Shown here: positions 5,460 through 12,087 of the stretch, piece by piece
Position numbering within the stretch: position 1 is the stretch's first letter
How the letters are laid out: the number at the start of each line of letters is the position of its first letter
Assembly: GCA_029259675.1 (NCBI GenBank)
Contig: JAJDES010000066.1
Span: forward strand, 1-12,981
Reading direction: 5' to 3'
Source: Planctomycetota bacterium
Lineage (GTDB): Bacteria; Planctomycetota; UBA1135; GCA-002686595
DNA length: 12,981 nucleotides
Translations under genes and position numbers: made by a program
The notes under the pieces: model-generated
Seen by the model: the letters and a program-made list of their open reading frames with translations, nothing else
Told to the model about the DNA's origin: nothing
Database searches by the model: none

Positions 5460-7607
5460 CTACTTCCAGGGAGAGCTAACTTTGCCGAACAGTTTGTGCT
5501 TCTTCTCAAACAGCATCAATTCCACTTCCTCATCGGCATCCTTCTTGCTGAATTCCAAATCCAAAGGGTGCCAGGCGCTGGCGTAGCCCAATTCGATAAT
5601 GCCGTTCTGGTCCAAAACTTGCTTGGTCTTGCCGCCCTTGCTGCTCCTCTTGGAGCCCTGCTTGCGGTACTCCACTTCAGGCTTGGAAGCGCAATTCCAT
5701 AGTCGTTCATAGCGTTCCCCCCCGCGACCGACCACAGCCACGCTCTTTCCATTGAGGGTTACCATTTCGCCCTTTGAGCTGTGCTCAAAATCAAAATTGA
5801 AGGGCCCGCCCAATTCCATGGTCGTAGTCTTGCCCTCCGTCACGCTCCATTTTTGCGGATCTTTTCCGGCAACGATCAGCGCCTTCATCATTTGAGTGCG
5901 CTTGCCCTTGCGCAATTCGCCGTAGTAAATCAAATAGTCACCCGTGGGCACCTCAATCCCCTTTTTGCCGGCTGCCATTACGTCAAAGTAGGTGTACTCA
6001 AACGTGCCCGTGCCGCGCACCACTAAGTACGTCGGCGATCCGCCTTTGAAGTTTACTTTCAGCTTCCCCGTCTTGACCGTGGCCTCGGAGACGTGCAGCT
6101 CCTTGCCGCCCTTATCCGACAACAGCTGATACCACTTATCTCCAATTTGGGCGTACTCGCTAAAGGGCAACGCGCGGTCGGATTCGCCGATCACGAGCGA
6201 ATCCATCTCCGGTTGACTGAAGCCCTCCGTAAACCCGGTCCAAGACCACTCGCGCACCCCGCTGCCGTACTCCCCGTCCAAGTTCTCGTCAATCACTCGC
6301 AACTGGGTTTCACCCAGGAGACCGACCATGCTTGCGGCGGGCGCCAAGTAGAGGCTGAGGCCTTGGTCCTGGGGCTCGAGATTGATCTCAATCCCTTGGT
6401 AGAACTCCTGGGCGGTCAAGATTCGGCACAGGAACCCCCAGCTGCGCTTCGAATCGCCGCTGCCCATCGTGAACTGAATCGGCTCCGTATTGCCCGTCAT
6501 CGGAATCTCATTGTCCATGGTGCCGTCGCGATCGATATCGACCGCTAGCTCCGCCGACCCCACGCGCACCAACTCGGGACCCTTCTCAGCCATAGCCGGA
6601 AAATCGATTTTTGACCCGCGACCGCGAAGGTAAACGCTGTTCCAAACCACCGGCAAGTTGACCGCGCTGTAGTGCGGGCGCTCGTACTCTTCCAGGTCGA
6701 GCACCATGTCGAAATTCATGTTCAACACCTCGGCCGCCTTGAGCGAAGCGCCGGGCAAGTGCTTGACGTACTCCGAAGGCTCGCCTGCATCGGGATCATC
6801 GGATCCACCCGCATCCGGCCCCACCGCGGGGCGTCCGCTGCTGGCCTTCAATTCCGTGGCTCGGGCCTTGGCCCGGTCATAGGAGGGATCTTTCAAGTCG
6901 ATTTTTTCACGCGACCTCCAAGAATTCTCAAACGCCTCGCGAGCGCGTTCCAAGTCCGCTTCGTTGCCCCGCAAGCCGTAGTCCACAGCAACTCCAACCG
7001 AAAACCACGATTGGGAGGCAAAGTAGTGATCACCAACGCTGGTGAAACCCTTGGCCACGGCGGCGAATTCATCACAAATGGCGTCCAGGGAATTCCAATT
7101 GCGTTCCTCGCTGAACTTGATGCGCTTGATGTCGGCCTTGCGATAGCGCTCGCGCAACTGTGAGCGCGTGGCGCGGGAAGACGTGCTGATAAAGGAGAAG
7201 TACTCGTAAATATTCTCCGCAAAGCGCGTGTTGGTTGCGTCCTTCCATGCATCGCGCATGCCCTCCATTTCAATCTCCAGGCGCTCGCGAGTTTCCGGCT
7301 TGGGACCGATCGCAATGGCCTCGCACAGGTCGATGATGACTCCGACGGCGGTTACCTTGTTTTTCTGCACAAGGCGCTTCATCTCGCTTCGGGCTTGAAT
7401 TTCAAGCGCAGCGCGAAATTCCTTCAGGAACTCGTCAGAGGTCAGTTCCGGGGCCGGGCGCGGCGCAGGACTGACGATGCTGGCGGAGCGAGTCGTGTTT
7501 GCGGGGCCGGAAAGCCCAGCGGAAAGCCCAACAGTCGGCTGGGACGCCCCGGGGGCAGAGATCGAAAGCAAAAGCGCACTGGCAAAAATCCAAATCGAGG
7601 TCTTCAT
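5460..7607 (-). CDS. Exported protein of unknown function (715 residues)
   Basis: I do not recognise the family. The ATG at 7605-7607 is chosen because GGGAGG sits 8 bases before it and the protein then starts with a classic signal peptide, MKTSIWIFASALLLSISAPGASQ, with probable cleavage after an Ala near 16-21. A Pro/Ser linker follows. Residues about 55-255 are charged and helical (SQSWFSVGVAVDYGLRG, ADLERAREAFENSW), resembling tetratricopeptide-type repeats. An acidic Gly/Asp linker (265-280) leads to a beta-rich second half. This contains two calcium-loop-like motifs, DIDRDGTMDNE (357-367) and DENLDGEYG (440-448), and a PTGDYLIYYGELRKGKR segment (555-570). The C-terminal residues 649-663 are Lys/Ser-rich. 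It is likely periplasmic or secreted, possibly through T2SS. It is upstream of serS and probably shares its mRNA. Confidence 0.8.
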   Translation of the reverse strand: MKTSIWIFASALLLSISAPGASQPTVGLSAGLSGPANTTRSASIVSPAPRPAPELTSDEFLKEFRAALEIQARSEMKRLVQKNKVTAVGVIIDLCEAIAIGPKPETRERLEIEMEGMRDAWKDATNTRFAENIYEYFSFISTSSRATRSQLRERYRKADIKRIKFSEERNWNSLDAICDEFAAVAKGFTSVGDHYFASQSWFSVGVAVDYGLRGNEADLERAREAFENSWRSREKIDLKDPSYDRAKARATELKASSGRPAVGPDAGGSDDPDAGEPSEYVKHLPGASLKAAEVLNMNFDMVLDLEEYERPHYSAVNLPVVWNSVYLRGRGSKIDFPAMAEKGPELVRVGSAELAVDIDRDGTMDNEIPMTGNTEPIQFTMGSGDSKRSWGFLCRILTAQEFYQGIEINLEPQDQGLSLYLAPAASMVGLLGETQLRVIDENLDGEYGSGVREWSWTGFTEGFSQPEMDSLVIGESDRALPFSEYAQIGDKWYQLLSDKGGKELHVSEATVKTGKLKVNFKGGSPTYLVVRGTGTFEYTYFDVMAAGKKGIEVPTGDYLIYYGELRKGKRTQMMKALIVAGKDPQKWSVTEGKTTTMELGGPFNFDFEHSSKGEMVTLNGKSVAVVGRGGERYERLWNCASKPEVEYRKQGSKRSSKGGKTKQVLDQNGIIELGYASAWHPLDLEFSKKDADEEVELMLFEKKHKLFGKVSSPWK

Positions 7608-7608
7608 C

Positions 7609-7618
7609 AATTTTCCTC
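7609..7618 (-). promoter_or_regulatory. Strong ribosome binding site deciding the exported protein's start
   Basis: On the - strand the sequence GGGAGGAAAATTGATG places a full GGAGG eight bases or fewer before the ATG at 7607. The in-frame upstream start at 7688 has no such site and would put 27 residues before the signal peptide, so 7607 is preferred. Confidence 0.75.
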
Positions 7619-7658
7619 CCAAGAGGGCCTGCGGATGGAGCCGCAGAGTACCGGCGGA

Positions 7659-7688
7659 GTGTACCGTCGGCCGCGCAGGTGGGTACAC
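7659..7688. promoter_or_regulatory. 7-bp inverted repeat upstream of the exported-protein gene
   Basis: GTGTACC (7659-7665) and GGTACAC (7682-7688) are perfect inverted copies separated by 16 bases. They end 51 bases before the ATG at 7607. Their centres are 23 bp apart, about two helical turns, as in operators for dimeric regulators. A hairpin in the leader is the alternative. No regulator is encoded next to it. Confidence 0.35.
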
Positions 7689-7970
7689 GCTTGAAGCTGT
7701 TTGAGGGCAGTTTGCAGCTCGATTTTAGCGCTAGCGGCAGGCCGCACGCAGGCCGAACCAATGGAAGTGCGATGCGCGAGCATTGCCCCCTGCCCGCGCA
7801 ACACGGGAGCGCCGGCGCGCCGAGTAGCGGGCGCCAGGAACCGCACTCGCCACGCAACGGGCGCTTGCAGGCTCCAATTCTCAATAGCCCGTAGGAGTTC
7901 CCACGCCGCTCCAATCGGCCGGCTCTCGCGGGCAGCCTCGATTCATCGTTGCATGCAGCTTTGCGCGGCC

Positions 7971-7987
7971 TGGGCGACCCTCGCCCA
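7971..7987. other. Perfect 7-bp hairpin TGGGCGA-CCC-TCGCCCA
   Basis: The arms 7971-7977 and 7981-7987 pair perfectly around a 3-base loop. It sits directly beside the tandem repeats and 162 bases past the rhomboid stop on the - strand. It lacks a T run in either direction, so termination activity is uncertain. Confidence 0.5.
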
Positions 7988-7992
7988 CCGAA

Positions 7993-8092
7993 CCAGTTCG
8001 CAGGCCAGTTCGCGGGCCAGTTCGCAGGCCGGTTCGCAGGCCGGTTCGCGGGCCAGTTCGCGGGCCAGTTCGCGGGCCAGTTCGCAGGCCGG
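7993..8092. repeat. 12-bp tandem repeat (minisatellite), eight units plus a partial ninth
   Basis: The unit is CCAGTTCGCAGG. Eight full copies run head to tail from 7993 to 8088, and 8089-8092 starts a ninth. Units differ only by A/G at position 3 and A/G at position 10, so four unit types alternate. There are no spacers, which rules out CRISPR. Because 12 is divisible by 3, every frame stays open as a four-residue repeat (for example QFAG on +, PANW on -), which explains the spurious ORFs. Slippage in copy number is likely. Confidence 0.95.
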
Positions 8093-8148
8093 CTATGCAA
8101 CCACCTACGCCCTCAAGCTCTTGGAGAATCGGGCCAGGCTTGGCGGAA

Positions 8149-8979
8149 TTAACCGCTGCGTTTGGAGGCCCGCTTGAGGAAGCTTTTTTCGCTCGCGCTG
8201 AGCGATTGAATCCCCGACTGGTGGATTTTCTTGAGCAGCTCGTCCACCCGCTCGCGATCGCGCTGGGCCGAAGCCACCTGACGCTCTTCTACGCGACGCT
8301 CCACCTCAGCCAATGGATCCTTCCAGATCCAGCCGCGGTTGATCAACAGGAAGCCCCAGGCCGCTCCTCCCAAGTGCGCAAAGTGGGCCACGCCTGTCGC
8401 TTGGGCTTTAAAGACCAGGTTTATGCCGGCGAACAAGTCCAAGGCGACCAGGATCAGTGCCAGAGTGCGCAGCGTCATCGGGAAGATGAAAAAGATGATC
8501 TGCATCTTCGGCCGCAATGTGGCCGCAGCAACAGCAACCCCCAAGGCCCCGGCCGAGGCCCCGATCGTCGGTGAGACTTCCCCGAGCAACACCCCCACCA
8601 GGACGGTCAAAATTCCGCCGGCAAGCACGCAACTCAAAAAGGTCATCAGAAAGCGCCGGCCGCCAACAATCCCCTCCAACATGGTGCCCAGGAAATAGAG
8701 CATCAACATGTTGCTCAACAGATGCATGAGCGACGATGTGCTGTGCAGGAACCCGTAGGTGAAGATTTGCCAGATCGGCGGTGGAAACCCGGTCCACATC
8801 TGCGGCGAAATACCGAACCAACGAAAGAGCGTCGCATCGCCCCCACCGAAGGAGAGAATCCAACTAAAGAAGAAGATCCCCACCTGAATCAGAATCAGGC
8901 GCTTGGCCACGATCGAAATCGGGGGCAACGCGAATTGGGGTCCTCCGCCGCTGGGGTTATCGCGCCAGGCGTCTTGCAT
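8149..8979 (-). CDS. Rhomboid family intramembrane serine protease
   Basis: This 276-residue protein has about six membrane helices (first at 26-44). The rhomboid signatures are intact. HLLSN (86-90) is the HxxxN oxyanion element. Ser142 in GASAG is the nucleophile. His202 in HLGGAAWG (HxxGxxxG) is its partner, so the enzyme should be active. Trp70 in WQIFTYGFLH replaces the usual W-R start of the L1 region. The hydrophilic C-terminal tail, RVDELLKKIHQSGIQSLSASEKSFLKRASK, resembles the small helical domain found at the end of many rhomboids in Planctomycetota and Bacteroidota (DUF6576-like, from memory). Its substrate is unknown. It starts 3 bp after the folD stop with no visible Shine-Dalgarno site, so translation is probably coupled to folD. 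Confidence 0.92.
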   Translation of the reverse strand: MQDAWRDNPSGGGPQFALPPISIVAKRLILIQVGIFFFSWILSFGGGDATLFRWFGISPQMWTGFPPPIWQIFTYGFLHSTSSLMHLLSNMLMLYFLGTMLEGIVGGRRFLMTFLSCVLAGGILTVLVGVLLGEVSPTIGASAGALGVAVAAATLRPKMQIIFFIFPMTLRTLALILVALDLFAGINLVFKAQATGVAHFAHLGGAAWGFLLINRGWIWKDPLAEVERRVEERQVASAQRDRERVDELLKKIHQSGIQSLSASEKSFLKRASKRSG

Positions 8980-8982
8980 GGG

Positions 8983-9936
8983 TCAACTGGGGTCCGAACT
9001 CGGTGCTTTTGGAGCACCAAGTTCCAGGTCCCGCGAGCGGGCAGCGGCCGTCAGTGTATTTCGAAGCAGCATTGCGATGGTCATCGGTCCGACGCCGCCC
9101 GGGACTGGAGTGATGAATCCCGCTACGGCCGAGACTTCCTCATAGGCCACATCTCCGGCCAATTTCCCGTCTTCTCTGCGATTGATGCCCACATCCAGTA
9201 CGGCGGCTCCGGGGCGCACCCAATCGGCTCGAATCAGGCCCAAGCGCCCCACCGCCGAGACCAAGATATCGGCCTGGCGACAAAGGGCCGGCAAATCCCG
9301 GCTTCGGCTGTGACACGTTGTCACCGTGGCATTGCGCGCCAACAAGAGCTGTGCAAGCGGCTTACCAACCAGCATCGAACGGCCGACCACAACTGCGTGC
9401 CGCCCCTCGATTTCGACTCCGCTTCGATCGAGCAATTCGATGCACCCGGCGGGCGTGCAGGGCACCAGCCCCTCGCTGCCCATGACCAGGCGCGCAACGT
9501 TTTCGGGATGCAAACCATCCACGTCCTTGTCCGGATCGATGGCGCGCACCACAGCGTCCTCATCAAGTCCGCGCGGCAGCGGCAGCTGAACCAAAATGCC
9601 GTGCACGCTCGCATCCGCATTCAGCTTCGCTACGGCTTCCATTAGCTCCGCCTGTGTGGTTTCGGCGGGCAACTTGATCGTTCGCACCAAGAAACCTGCG
9701 GCCTCCGCAGCTCGATCCTTATTGCGGACGTAAACCTGGCTGGCGGGATCCTCTCCGACCAACACGACGGTCAGACCGGGACGCACTCCGAGCTGCACCA
9801 ACTCGGCCACCCCCTCGGCCACCTCCGCTCGCAATTGAGCGGCGATCGCCTTGCCGTCGATGCGCTTGGCTGTCATGCCCGTCTCCAACTTTCGAGCGGC
9901 GTCATCAGCGCCCTTACCCTGAACAACCTGCGACAT
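8983..9936 (-). CDS. folD: Bifunctional methylenetetrahydrofolate dehydrogenase / methenyltetrahydrofolate cyclohydrolase
   Basis: FolD interconverts 5,10-methylene-, 5,10-methenyl- and 10-formyl-tetrahydrofolate in the cytoplasm, using NADP(H). All key motifs are present: VGEDPASQVYVRNKDRA with catalytic Lys73, HGILVQLPLP (112-121), DKDVDGLHPENVARL (136-150), PCTPAGCIELL, the nucleotide-binding VVVGRSMLVGKPLAQLLL (182-199), and ITPVPGGVGPMTIAMLL (275-291). The family normally begins at the equivalent of MTAKRIDGKAIA, which is Met21 here (ATG at 9874-9876) and would give 297 residues. Both the 9936 and 9876 starts have GGAG five or six bases upstream, so the start is undecided. It lies 102 bp after ccsA and directly before the rhomboid gene. 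Confidence 0.96.
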   Translation of the reverse strand: MSQVVQGKGADDAARKLETGMTAKRIDGKAIAAQLRAEVAEGVAELVQLGVRPGLTVVLVGEDPASQVYVRNKDRAAEAAGFLVRTIKLPAETTQAELMEAVAKLNADASVHGILVQLPLPRGLDEDAVVRAIDPDKDVDGLHPENVARLVMGSEGLVPCTPAGCIELLDRSGVEIEGRHAVVVGRSMLVGKPLAQLLLARNATVTTCHSRSRDLPALCRQADILVSAVGRLGLIRADWVRPGAAVLDVGINRREDGKLAGDVAYEEVSAVAGFITPVPGGVGPMTIAMLLRNTLTAAARSRDLELGAPKAPSSDPS

Positions 9937-10038
9937 CGAAACTCCAATCCATTGCCTGTGTTTGAAATGACTGACGCTGCCTGAAATCGCCGCGCAGCGC
10001 GTCCCCTTCGTCCGTACACATTTGCTGAGCTGGGTTCG
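9937..10038. other. 102-bp spacer between ccsA and folD
   Basis: The spacer contains the GGAG ribosome site for folD near its left end and a short GAGCT/AGCTC inverted repeat (10027-10031 with 10041-10045) that overlaps the ccsA stop. I see no convincing promoter or terminator, so read-through from ccsA into folD remains possible. Confidence 0.4.
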
Positions 10039-12087
10039 CTAGCTCGGCTGGGCGCCCGGAGTCTTGTTGCGCTGGGACAACCACCATCCGCAGCCGATCA
10101 AAATCATGCAGATCTCGATTCCATAGAAGATGACAAGCGTCTTGAACACGCCGTTGGTGAAGCCGTAGCTGTGCAGGCCGATCCCCAACAGGTTCACTCC
10201 GAACCATGAGAAGGCGACGACCATCCCGCCCAAAATGGACATGATCGCAAGACCGAAGTTCTTGATGTAGCCGCCCATGCGCATGTGCAGCATCAGGAGC
10301 TGCCAAAGGCAAATCATGAGCGCCCCGTTTTCTTTGGGATCCCAGCCCCAAAAACGGCCCCAGCTATCGTTGGCCCAAACACCGCCCATGATCGTTCCAA
10401 AGATGGAAAAGATCAGGCTGAAGCAAAGCGCCCCATAGAGCATCCGGCTGATTTCGCGCGTGTTCCAAGAACTTCCAACGACCTTCGTCAGGATCCATGC
10501 GTGGCCGAAGAACGAAGCCACGAGGCCGGCTGCGTAGCCCATCGTGATGGAGGTCACGTGAATCGCCAAGTAGTAGTTGGTGTCGAGCACCGCCACCAAG
10601 CTGGGCATGGTGTCGCCCGCAGAGGCGGCCTCCTTCAGTTCGTACTTGTACTGCAGAAACATTCCGAGCGCGCCCAGAATGCTCGCCGCTCCAAGCGCGA
10701 TGCGCTGGCGGTTGATCAACTCAATCACCATGCAAACGATCACGGCCACGGCGGTAATAAAGAGAATAGTCTCGTACAGCGTGCTGACCGGCGGGCGGGA
10801 GCGCAGGATGCAACGCCAGACAATGCCCGTAACCACGTATCCCGCACCCAAGCTCAAGAACAACCAGACGCTGCGAGTCAGCCACATGGCTCCCTTGCCG
10901 GCGGCATTGGGCATGATCCACAGCGCGCACTGCTGTAAGAAAGCGAGCAAGAATAGGATCAACGCATAGGTGAACAGATCGTTCTTGTAGAAGGCGACTT
11001 CGCTCTCGATTTTGCCGTACTCGCCTCGCTCGGTAGGCGAGGCAATGAGAGCGGCGTGAAGAGCTTCGAGCTCCTTCTTGAAGGTCGCGCGGTCATCGAC
11101 ATTTAGGCGCAGCTTCTCAAATCCCGTCAGGACACCTATGGCGTCGCGGCGATCCTGCGCATCTTCGATCACGATAATCTCGCGGATCAAGTCCGTGGGC
11201 GTCATCCACTCCGGCGCCAGCTCCTTGCTGAGCTTGGGAGCCACGAGTGCCAGGCTGGACTGACCGGCCTCCACATGCGCGCCCAGCTCAGCCATCAGCT
11301 GGCTCATGGCTTGCACTTCGGGCGATTGCACATTTTGCATCGCCGCCCCCTGCATTTCCTTCGCGTGCGCTAGGAAGGCATCGAATTCACTCAGCACACC
11401 GCCCAGCAGTGCTCGTTCTTTCCCGCCCCAAATTTCGCGCAAGGACTCGGAGCCCCCAACTGGATACTCGCGCCGCGTGAAATCAAGAAAGTGAATCAAA
11501 TCTTCAAAGTCACGCAGATTGTGCGCCAGCGCCAAGGTCTGTCGCTCGATCGGCGTCATGTCCTTGGGGTCGATAGAAGAGATTTGATGGGCTCGCTCAA
11601 ACAAGGCCACGCGTGCCGATTGAATTTCGTTGTAAGAGAAGGTGTCGCGCTTGCGCTTCCCGGATACGGACAACCCGACGCGCTTCAAAACCTCCGTGTC
11701 CTGAACGACGAAGCAAGTGTAGTTGGAGGCGAGTCCGGGATAGAAAAGGCAGTCGAGGAACCAGCTCATGGGGTCGAGCTTGAAGTCCTCACCATCTTCG
11801 CCCGCTCCCTTGAGAACCACGGTGCGCTTGCCGTTCATCTTGAGCAGCGTGAAGCCCACATAGGTACTCAGCGGTTTGACCCGCCCGCCATCCTGGATCG
11901 GCAGCGTCGCCGCCAGATGGAGGACCTCGTCGGACCAGGGCTCGCGCGCGGGAGCTCCGACTTGCGCCTGGACCTGCGACTGAAAGGACAGCAAGAGAGC
12001 CAAGGCGACGGCAAGCGATTTCATAAGCTTGGTCATGGTTGAGCGGCGCTTGGTGTTGCAAATTTCGATTGCTTGAATCGGCTTCAT
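10039..12087 (-). CDS. ccsA: System II cytochrome c biogenesis protein CcsA/ResC with large N-terminal periplasmic domain
   Basis: This 682-residue protein has a hydrophobic export segment at about residues 20-42 (LMKSLAVALALLLSFQSQVQA). A soluble region of some 320 residues follows, opening with LPIQDGGRVKPLSTY, a motif seen in CcsA-type proteins of Bacteroidota and Planctomycetota. Membrane helices run from about 370 to the end. The C-terminal half carries the haem-handling signature DSWGRFWGWDPKENGAL (574-590). Conserved His residues are at 510 (LAIHVTSITMGY) and 639 (GIGLHSYGF), with PPVSTLYETILF at 432-443. With ResB it exports haem and attaches it to apocytochrome c outside the cytoplasmic membrane. 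Its ATG overlaps the resB stop (ATGA). Cys113 and Cys125 in the periplasmic domain could form a disulfide. Confidence 0.94.
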   Translation of the reverse strand: MKPIQAIEICNTKRRSTMTKLMKSLAVALALLLSFQSQVQAQVGAPAREPWSDEVLHLAATLPIQDGGRVKPLSTYVGFTLLKMNGKRTVVLKGAGEDGEDFKLDPMSWFLDCLFYPGLASNYTCFVVQDTEVLKRVGLSVSGKRKRDTFSYNEIQSARVALFERAHQISSIDPKDMTPIERQTLALAHNLRDFEDLIHFLDFTRREYPVGGSESLREIWGGKERALLGGVLSEFDAFLAHAKEMQGAAMQNVQSPEVQAMSQLMAELGAHVEAGQSSLALVAPKLSKELAPEWMTPTDLIREIIVIEDAQDRRDAIGVLTGFEKLRLNVDDRATFKKELEALHAALIASPTERGEYGKIESEVAFYKNDLFTYALILFLLAFLQQCALWIMPNAAGKGAMWLTRSVWLFLSLGAGYVVTGIVWRCILRSRPPVSTLYETILFITAVAVIVCMVIELINRQRIALGAASILGALGMFLQYKYELKEAASAGDTMPSLVAVLDTNYYLAIHVTSITMGYAAGLVASFFGHAWILTKVVGSSWNTREISRMLYGALCFSLIFSIFGTIMGGVWANDSWGRFWGWDPKENGALMICLWQLLMLHMRMGGYIKNFGLAIMSILGGMVVAFSWFGVNLLGIGLHSYGFTNGVFKTLVIFYGIEICMILIGCGWWLSQRNKTPGAQPS

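Larger units (their letters stand above)
7608..8148. other. 541-bp gene-poor region with repeats
   Basis: ORFs exist here on both strands, but they arise from 12-bp repeats and high GC and have no ribosome site or family match. The region holds an inverted repeat near the exported-protein gene, a stable hairpin, and a minisatellite, described separately. It must contain the promoter of the exported protein-serS unit and the end of the rhomboid transcript. Confidence 0.55.

Noticed and set aside
5453..5509. Longer serS start (19 extra residues)
   Set aside because: The extra codons overlap the upstream gene in another frame and do not match the conserved SerRS N-terminus, whereas the GTG at 5452 does.
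7993..8092. CRISPR array
   Set aside because: The 12-bp units are contiguous with no spacers, and there are no cas genes.
7435..8100. 221-codon - strand ORF beginning with PANW repeats
   Set aside because: The repeats are the 12-bp minisatellite read in frame, and the rest overlaps the signal-peptide region of the exported protein in another frame.
7949..8152. 67-codon + strand ORF with QFAG repeats
   Set aside because: No ribosome site, overlaps the 3' end of the rhomboid gene, and the A/G changes between units alter Q to R as freely as they are silent.
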